A stretch of DNA of 64,000 nucleotides, from positions 558,001 to 622,000 of the forward strand of contig BQMF02000026.1 of the NCBI GenBank assembly GCA_027922465.2. Direction: 5' to 3'. This DNA is from Turritopsis dohrnii (Eukaryota > Cnidaria > Hydrozoa > Anthoathecata > Oceaniidae). Shown in pieces: positions 58,101 to 64,000 of this stretch; within the stretch, counting starts at the first letter, position 1; each line of letters begins with the position of its first letter. The notes under the pieces were generated by a model. The model made no database searches. It saw only the letters and a program-made list of their open reading frames with translations, and was not told where the DNA came from. The translations under genes and the position numbers were made by a program.

Positions 58101-58860
58101 ACGGGACGATTTTTGTTTTTTTCTTTCCAAAAAGATGTGTCCACTCATTGTCTGTTGAACCTTCTGTTGTATTCCCAACCTCATCCCCAAGTTCTCTTAA
58201 GAAGAAGAAGCCAAGAAACCCTAGGGCAGAGGCTGTTCCAAGACCCTCTTTTATGCAGTAGTGTTGTTCTTATGTACCAATGCATGACTAACTTTTCTAG
58301 TACTAAGGAAGTGTCCATAAATTTGTCCAAAAATAGATTTTAGAAGTTTTATTGGAACTTTCTATAAAGCGGACACTTCCGTAAAGCGGACACTTTTTGC
58401 AGGAACGAATGGTGTCCGCTTTATAGAGATTCCACACTGTATAGATGAGTTTCTTAGTGACGTAATGTTTATAAACACCAGTGTTCTTTGCTCGATAATT
58501 ACGGTATATTGCAACATAGAATATCATTAATCAAGTCATTTTCCTGTGAGTGTGCGCACGCAGTCTCGCAGGAAATAAAAGTCTCTTTATACACTTCAAA
58601 ATGTTGTCACTTTATTTCTATTTGGTTCTCTGGAGTCCACTTAAAGACAATCGACATTAGAAAGTTTCAATACACATTAGCACTTCCTATCTATTTTCAT
58701 ACATTGTATTTGATTTTTAGGATGTACAAGGTATAAAAGTGTAATTAACATTGGAAACTCGTCTATATACATTTTTCTTATGGTTATCTATAATGTACAC
58801 ACAATAATTGTTAAAATTTGCAACTTTGGGGAAATATATAGTCGCATTTTTACTTGTTTT

Positions 58861-59488
58861 ATTTTCATTACCAGAGAAAGAAATAAACATACAGGGTGGG
58901 TGGTGGGTTTTTTTGGAGAACAAACAAAAAAAAGAGGTAAACAATAATCAGGTTTTTCCTGGAAGAGAAACTGCTGAGCATTAACGACAGGGTAGAACTC
59001 TTAACAACCTACGGTACTTCATCTTGGAAAACTCAAAGGAATATTGATTCCAATTAAAAAATATACTCTTCTTCTTCTTTTAACAACATTATGAAACATT
59101 GTAATAAATGCACGTGAAACACCGAAACTTCCCTGCCATTTTAATTAATAAGCGTATAAATTTTTTTTTTTCGGTAGCAGCGCAATAAAACACCCGTGGA
59201 CTCCTCTCCTCCTCCTCCTCCGGCCGAAATGGCAATTAGTCTGCGATTTAGAGTCTTCAGGACTCTACCAAAAGCGCAATGTAAATTCTAATGAAGGAAC
59301 GCAGCCTTCGTAATTTGGAAGCTTTTTCATATCAAACATTTAAAATAAAAGTAGATTACCTTTTATTTTAAAAGTACATAACCTGATATTTTATAACTTA
59401 ATCCACGAAATTAGAATTCAATCAAATTCTAATCAAATAGGCGTACATAAAAATGAGACTTTTAGCTCATTACGATAACTGAAAATAC
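58861..59488. other. No gene seen
   Basis: AT-rich sequence with a CTCCT-rich tract at 59196-59222. It separates the long-TIR nest from the DIRS-like region; no boundary motif recognised. Confidence 0.5.
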
Positions 59489-60292
59489 TTAATATAATAT
59501 GTTGCTTTCCTTGTTAGTAAAGCTTATCAGTTCAAGCGATTTGAATTGCCAGACTATTTTCTTTCTTGTGACTATGTTCATATCATACAAAGGAATCGAC
59601 ACATTCTCTTCCGTGGAACATGTTGCCTTTTCCAAGATCATCAGCATTCGAGAAAGTGGCCCCATTACATCCCTGATCTTTTTCTGGATTTTTTCCAGCA
59701 CATTGTCCGTGTTTATAATTTCTTGAAGTGTCTTGTTTTGTTTGGCATCCTTCAAGATACTCTTGGCAAAATCATCCAGTTTTTTAACTGGGTCTAAATT
59801 ATCCGGAACCGGATTGTCTATTAAAATGGCGGTTTTCAGTTCTTTGTCAGGAATATACATTTCGAACTGCTTGTTGATATATGAAGCCATTGAGTGAGGT
59901 AGCTTGTATTTAGCCTTATCATCCTCACAGATAACTTTGAAGCGTTTGATTGGTGGTTCTACATCACTCTCCGATGATGATGATGATGAAGAAAACGACT
60001 CTTCTGAGTCTGAACAACCGCTTGAGGAATCCGAGTCCTGTTTTCTTTTCAATTTTTTTGAAAACTTGGAAGAAGAATAACATTCTTTCTTCTTACGTTT
60101 GCCACTTCTGCGAGATTTTTCTCTCTGGTATTGAAATCTCGACTCAGGAGAAGAGATACCCTCTTCGGGGCCGTAGCTCTTCAAAGGTTTTGGTTGAGAA
60201 CTTTCGCCATTCTGGCCAGAAGGTTCGTCAACTACGTCGCTATCCAGGTTTTCATGAGAACTGCCTGCAACTGTATGGCTGTCCTCTGCCAT
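59489..60292 (-). CDS. DIRS-like GAG (ORF1) protein, probably shortened
   Basis: The start is taken at ATG 60292 (MAEDSHTVAGSSHENLDSD), giving 267 residues. The N-terminal half is low-complexity: basic (SRRSGKRKKK) then serine/acidic (SDSSSGCSDSEESFSSSSSS). The second half (MASYINKQFEMYIPDKELK ... DNVLEKIQKKIRDVMGPLSR) has the helical pattern of DIRS ORF1 proteins of invertebrates. No zinc knuckle is present, and the end (QFKSLELISFTNKESNILY) may be where the frame is cut short. On the minus strand it lies downstream of the RT and recombinase, not upstream as usual in DIRS, so it probably belongs to a second copy. Confidence 0.6.
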   Translation of the reverse strand: MAEDSHTVAGSSHENLDSDVVDEPSGQNGESSQPKPLKSYGPEEGISSPESRFQYQREKSRRSGKRKKKECYSSSKFSKKLKRKQDSDSSSGCSDSEESFSSSSSSSESDVEPPIKRFKVICEDDKAKYKLPHSMASYINKQFEMYIPDKELKTAILIDNPVPDNLDPVKKLDDFAKSILKDAKQNKTLQEIINTDNVLEKIQKKIRDVMGPLSRMLMILEKATCSTEENVSIPLYDMNIVTRKKIVWQFKSLELISFTNKESNILY

Positions 60293-60465
60293 TGATTCGA
60301 TAAATATAAGTAGATTTAAAGATAACAATGATATTTTCCGCTATTATGAATTCTTGAAATTCTTCGAGCTCCTATCACTTTCGCGATCAAAATTAGAAGA
60401 GGATGAAGGACTGGGTTCCAGTCGTACTGTAGCGGTTGGGTTGGAAGTAACCAGTATTAGATCGA

Positions 60466-61240
60466 CTGAGATTTTATGAAATAAAATTGAAGAATTACGA
60501 AAGGGCGCGTAGCGCCCGCATTGTAATTCCGATTTTATGAAATAAAATCGAAATGCAGATTTAATACTGAGAATTCAAACCCTATCGCACAGAAACTGGA
60601 GCCCAAGCCACACAACATATGACACACCTTAAGAAGGTGTTCTCTCTGTTCCGAATTGCCGGTTGCTTAGTTTCGTGACACTGCGTCTTAATTATGTCCA
60701 CAACACTAATTCAAGATACACGAAGCGTTAATCGTAAATTTACGGTACAATTGATGAAACGTCCATCCGATATTCAAAATCAGTGTGATTAAATGTCCTG
60801 GTTTGGGATACGAATGCCACTATTACAAGCCTTATTTAGGCATTAAATACAAAGGTCACTATATACTAGGGCACAAACCATATCACAACGATAACAATAG
60901 CAACCGCCCTACTCAAAACTGTCTGGGGAAATGAAAAGACATGAAATGATGAAATGCGCTATGCGCTTATCTTTCGTTCAAATGTGTCAGCGGCGTTCAA
61001 ATGTGTCAGCGGCGTCCAAATCGAGAATTACCTAAGAAATAACATTTCACGTTATCAGTTGGGTTCGGGTGGGAGGACAGTATTAAATCTGCATTTCGAT
61101 TTTATTTCATAAAATCGGAATTACAATGCGGGCGCTACGCGCCCTTTCGTAATTCTTCAATTTTATTTCATAAAATCTCATTTGCTTTAATACTGAGAAT
61201 TCAAACCCAATCCCCAAAACTGGAGCCCTGCTCCACATGG
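60466..61240. repeat. Inverted plus direct repeats between DIRS-like recombinase and GAG
   Basis: The left arm (60468-60565) contains ATTTTATGAAATAAAAT twice, and GGGCGCGTAGCGCCC. The right arm (61085-61185) is its inverse. A direct repeat TTAATACTGAGAATTCAAAC stands at about 60562 and 61188, followed by CTGGAGCCC in both. The pattern fits ends of DIRS-type elements (inverted termini plus short direct copies), here from two abutting copies. Confidence 0.65.
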
Positions 61241-61248
61241 TCCTCAGT

Positions 61249-62280
61249 TCAAAGCCCAGTAGGATTAAGAATACTATTCTGAAATTTCTCCTCAGCTGAT
61301 AAAATAGGCTTTTTATAAAAATTTTGCCATGTAGATTTCTTAGACCATGAACCACACTTTAAGATATCATCCGATGACAAACCAGCACATTCGGCCTTTG
61401 AAGAAGAAGCTGAGCGAGTTGAGTGACCCTTGAAAGTCTGCGTGTTAATACCAGCTTCTTGTAATATATTTTTCAACCATCGAGATACAGTACAAGATTT
61501 CACTTCAACATGTGGTTTAAGAAAACTTAATAGTAACTGGGTCTTACTAGAAGAGTTGCGCCATTCTTCCGAACGTTTTAAATAAACCCTCAAGGTGGAA
61601 ACTACACATAATTGCTGGTCCTGTGGGTATGCATAAAACCGTAACCTAGGAGGCTCCCTACCCTTCCTCCAACTTTTGTGCAGCTCATGGAACACAAATG
61701 TAAAACAGTTATCAGTATCAGTCATGTATCTGATGTCTAAGTTATGTAATGCCCCAGCTCTTGATGCAGATGTTAATGCAAGTAACATGACTAACTTATA
61801 TGTTAAATTTTTGTGAGTCGGGTTCTCTGTTTCACCCCATTGATGCTTCATATAATCTAACACTTTTTGCACATCCCAAATAAAAACATATCGAGGTTTC
61901 GGTGGTCTGGTGTTGAAAACACCTTTCAATAATCTACAAATATCTGAGTGCTCTCCAATGGGTTAATTATCTATTTTCTCATGATAAGCAGAAATTGCTG
62001 ACCTGTGACAGTTAATAGTCCTATATTCTCTACCCAAATCATATAAATGGCCCAAATAGTCCAAAATCATGGTTATACCCGCTCGAATAGGATCAATCTG
62101 TCGTTCACTACACCAGCGAGACCACTGGTTCCAGGACGAATTGTAATTTCCAAGTGATGACTTCCTTCGAGAGTTAGCAATGAGCTTGGCTGCTGTGCTT
62201 GAAATGCCTGTACTCTGGAGCTTTGCCCGGAAATCATCCACAATGCAAGAGTTAAAGTTTTGTTCTTTACTAGAGGATGC
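61249..62280 (-). pseudogene. DIRS-like tyrosine recombinase with one in-frame stop
   Basis: The catalytic core (61929-61249) carries the first Arg in SASRAGAL, HxxR in FKGHSTRSA, and the likely nucleophile Tyr in WQNFYKKP. The N-terminal core-binding domain (ISSTAAKLIANSRRKSSLGN ... YRTINCHRSAISAYHEKIDN) lies in the same frame upstream. The only break is TAA at 61963-61965, with 11 further codons before the core frame. It overlaps the RT/RNase H frame at 62073-62280, as is usual in DIRS elements. The enzyme would integrate circular DNA copies without a DDE integrase. With the stop it is probably inactive. Confidence 0.82.
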
Positions 62281-64000
62281 ACACTCCCCTGTGGATTGAC
62301 TAGTAATTTGGGATGTTGTGGTAGTAGAAGTGGCTTTGCAGTGCACATTTGAAGAAGTCTTGGGTACCACACTTGAGAAGGCCATGCTGGTGTTATCAGT
62401 AATAAAACCCTTACACCTTCCCTTGCTACCTTGTTTAGAACTTTGTTGATGAGACAAAATGGAGGGAAAGCATACGGAATTTCTAGTTTTGCCCAATTTA
62501 GTTGAAAGGCATCTGTTCCGAAACTCCAGGGGTCTGGTTTCCACGCCACATATTTTGGCACTTGATGGGACAATCTTGACGCAAATAAGTCTATTATTGG
62601 CCACATTCTCCTTTTGCAAATCAGATTGAAAACTGCTGGTGTCAGCTTCCACTCTGATGAGTCTTTTGTGTTCCGGGACTCGAAGTCTGCTTCCACATTT
62701 AGGGAGCTGGGCAGGTATTCCGCAGTAATTGTGATCCCATTCTGCAGTAAGTAGCCCCAAATTTCTTTGCTTATTTTCAACATCCTTAGGTTGTGGGTTC
62801 CTCCCATTTTCAGGAGGTACTTCAGAGCTGTGGTATTGTCTATCTGAAAATGAATGGCTTTCAGTGCTTTCTTTTTGTTGAAGGAAAGTAGAGCAAATTT
62901 CACTGCCAACAACTCTAATTCGTTGATATGCCAAGTCCTCTCCTCTAGCCCCCACATTCCCCGGGTTCTGAGTCCCTGATAATTTGCACCCCATCCTTTC
63001 CGAGATGCATCTGTTTGAATTACAGTTTGTGATGAGGGAGGAATTATTAAGCGACCATTGTGCAATATTAGATTTTCCACCCACCATTGTAATTCCAACT
63101 TTGACACATTGTTCAATACAATTTTCGCTTGATAACACCTGTGGTTTTGCAAGGCTTCTATTTGTTGAACCTGAAGGTACCTGCATTGGATTTGGGCAGG
63201 GAGTACTGCCGGGAATGTTGAAGTCATATGACCTAAGAGTTGGGTCAACTCTAAAATCGAGATTTCTTTCTCCTGTAGTGCTTTCTGGCACAAGGACAGT
63301 ATTCTTTGTAGTTTTTGCTTGGTCAGGGATAAAGACATCTCTTTGGAATCTACTACTAGGCCTAAAAATTCCATTTTTTGACTTGGTGTCAAGACTGACT
63401 TTTCCAAATTCAGGACAAATCCCAGATGAGTTAAGAAAAACATTACTGTATCCCTGGACTGAAGAATATCCTGTAAACTGCGTCCAAGTATCAACATATC
63501 GTCTAAGTAAATAATTATGCGAATATTGATACGACGCAAGATTGCCATGGGAATTTTCAACAACTTTGTGAAAATCCGTGGTGCTGGACCCAACCCGAAG
63601 CAGAGGCAAAGAAACTCGTAAAGTGAACCTGACCACATAAATCTGACATATTTCCTGGATGATTGATGAAGAGGAATTGAAAAATAGGCATCCTTCATAT
63701 CTAGTTTTACCATGTAATCCCCTGGTTCCAAAATTTCCCTTAGGGATGCTAAGTTTTCCATTTTGAAATGTTTGTATGGGATAAATTTGTTTAAATGTCT
63801 TAAATTTATTACAGGACATTGACCCCCGTCCTTTTTGGGAACCAAAAAGAGATTGCTTAAGAACTCTCCCTTCTGGTGGTGTTGTAGTACATGAATAGCT
63901 CCTTTCCCCAACATTCCACAAATTTCCGTATCCACTAAGTGTTTTTGTGTGTGACTTATTTTTATTTCTCTTGGAAGAACCTCTTGATACGGTTCCTTTC
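62073..64000 (-). CDS. DIRS-like reverse transcriptase / RNase H (5' end outside window)
   Basis: The frame is open from the window edge (YQEVLPREIKISHTQKHLVD) to TGA at 62073. RT motifs in order: FLVPKKDGGQCPVINLRHLN, MVKLDMKDAYFSIPLH, CFGLGPAPRIFTKLLK and the catalytic box YLDDMLILG. The RNase H part shows QTDASRKGWGA, NELELLAV and QIDNTTALKYL, then the DIRS-type C-terminal region (WPIIDLFASRLSHQVPKYVA, the family's DLFAS...P.Y). No stop or shift is visible in 640 residues. It copies the element RNA into DNA; with the recombinase it forms the pol unit. The missing start lies beyond 64000. Confidence 0.9.
   Translation of the reverse strand, partial: KEPYQEVLPREIKISHTQKHLVDTEICGMLGKGAIHVLQHHQKGEFLSNLFLVPKKDGGQCPVINLRHLNKFIPYKHFKMENLASLREILEPGDYMVKLDMKDAYFSIPLHQSSRKYVRFMWSGSLYEFLCLCFGLGPAPRIFTKLLKIPMAILRRINIRIIIYLDDMLILGRSLQDILQSRDTVMFFLTHLGFVLNLEKSVLTPSQKMEFLGLVVDSKEMSLSLTKQKLQRILSLCQKALQEKEISILELTQLLGHMTSTFPAVLPAQIQCRYLQVQQIEALQNHRCYQAKIVLNNVSKLELQWWVENLILHNGRLIIPPSSQTVIQTDASRKGWGANYQGLRTRGMWGLEERTWHINELELLAVKFALLSFNKKKALKAIHFQIDNTTALKYLLKMGGTHNLRMLKISKEIWGYLLQNGITITAEYLPSSLNVEADFESRNTKDSSEWKLTPAVFNLICKRRMWPIIDLFASRLSHQVPKYVAWKPDPWSFGTDAFQLNWAKLEIPYAFPPFCLINKVLNKVAREGVRVLLLITPAWPSQVWYPRLLQMCTAKPLLLPQHPKLLVNPQGSVHPLVKNKTLTLALWMISGQSSRVQAFQAQQPSSLLTLEGSHHLEITIRPGTSGLAGVVNDRLILFERV

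Larger units (their letters stand above)
55645..58439 (+). mobile_element. pogo/Tigger-like DNA transposon with two divergent genes
   Basis: The terminal repeats are CAGTGGAATCTCTATAAA (left) and the inverse of CAGTGTGGAATCTCTATAAA (right), each flanked by TA. Subterminal AAAGCGGACA words recur five or more times on the left and twice on the right, likely transposase binding sites. The interior holds a HIRAN-like gene (-) and a broken transposase (+), with start codons 24 bases apart. Confidence 0.92.
50875..58860 (+). mobile_element. Long-TIR repeat family, copy 2, with nested insertions
   Basis: The left end (AAAAATGCGACTATATATTT, then CCCCAAGTTGCGAAA) is mirrored at 58780-58855 with over 80 bases of inverse similarity, including GTGTGTACAT and TAACCATAAGAA. 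Copy 1 at 19.2-21.2 kb shows the uninterrupted order. Inserted here are the MITEs at 52331-53169 and 53365-55233 (the latter with a LINE) and the pogo element at 55645-58439. No gene of its own was recognised. Confidence 0.65.

Noticed and set aside
61963..63921. 652-codon minus frame overlapping RT/RNase H
   Set aside because: Only the last ~100 codons are real (recombinase N-terminus). The rest is an open shadow of the RT frame with serine-rich, unlikely composition.
1..64000. CRISPR arrays, bacterial operons or riboswitches
   Set aside because: No regularly spaced repeats with unique spacers; introns and metazoan gene families show this is nuclear animal DNA.

Overview
The window is a piece of an AT-rich, intron-containing animal genome. 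The conserved genes are metazoan: a Polycomb group RING finger protein (PCGF1-like), a divergent AP-2 transcription factor and a PC7-type proprotein convertase (PCSK7-like), all split by short GT/AG introns. The repeats (DIRS-like, LINE, pogo/Tigger, hAT and many MITE-like palindromes) fit an invertebrate. I cannot name the species; a cnidarian or sponge is possible but not shown by the sequence.

Layout. 0.3-5.7 kb: PCGF1-like gene on +, with nine coding exons and its 5' end missing. Its second intron holds two exon-like stretches that do not belong to it. 5.9-8.7 kb: two open stretches with splice-like borders that I cannot assign to a gene. 10-12 kb: an inverted-repeat element. 13.3-14.9 kb: AP-2-like gene (+, three exons). 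16.3-16.8 kb: a possible small two-helix membrane protein (-). 16.9-26.1 kb: complete PCSK7-like gene (-, 14 coding exons, 947 aa predicted), with a nest of transposons in its ninth intron. 27-36.4 kb: no convincing gene, but dense MITE-like palindromes, including one rich in GACGTC with a tRNA-like promoter inside.

36.5-48.4 kb is a large inverted duplication. Two intronless, nearly identical flavin-containing monooxygenase genes with a DUF6314-like C-terminal domain face each other across a 7.5 kb spacer. The left copy has a one-base frameshift; the right copy is intact (730 aa). The spacer carries a decayed hAT element that landed inside an older DDE transposase gene.

50.9-58.9 kb is a Russian-doll nest: a long-TIR element interrupted by a TTTCGCGA-rich MITE, by a second MITE that holds a LINE fragment, and by a pogo/Tigger element. 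That pogo element carries an intact HIRAN-like gene divergent from its broken transposase. 59.5-64 kb holds parts of DIRS-like tyrosine-recombinase retrotransposons (RT/RNase H, recombinase, GAG) with unusual inverted and direct repeats.

The host genes have no evident shared pathway. The most notable items are the intronless monooxygenase inverted pair, the HIRAN cargo gene in the pogo element and the layered insertions, which give a relative order of transposon activity. All splice sites were read by eye and are predictions.
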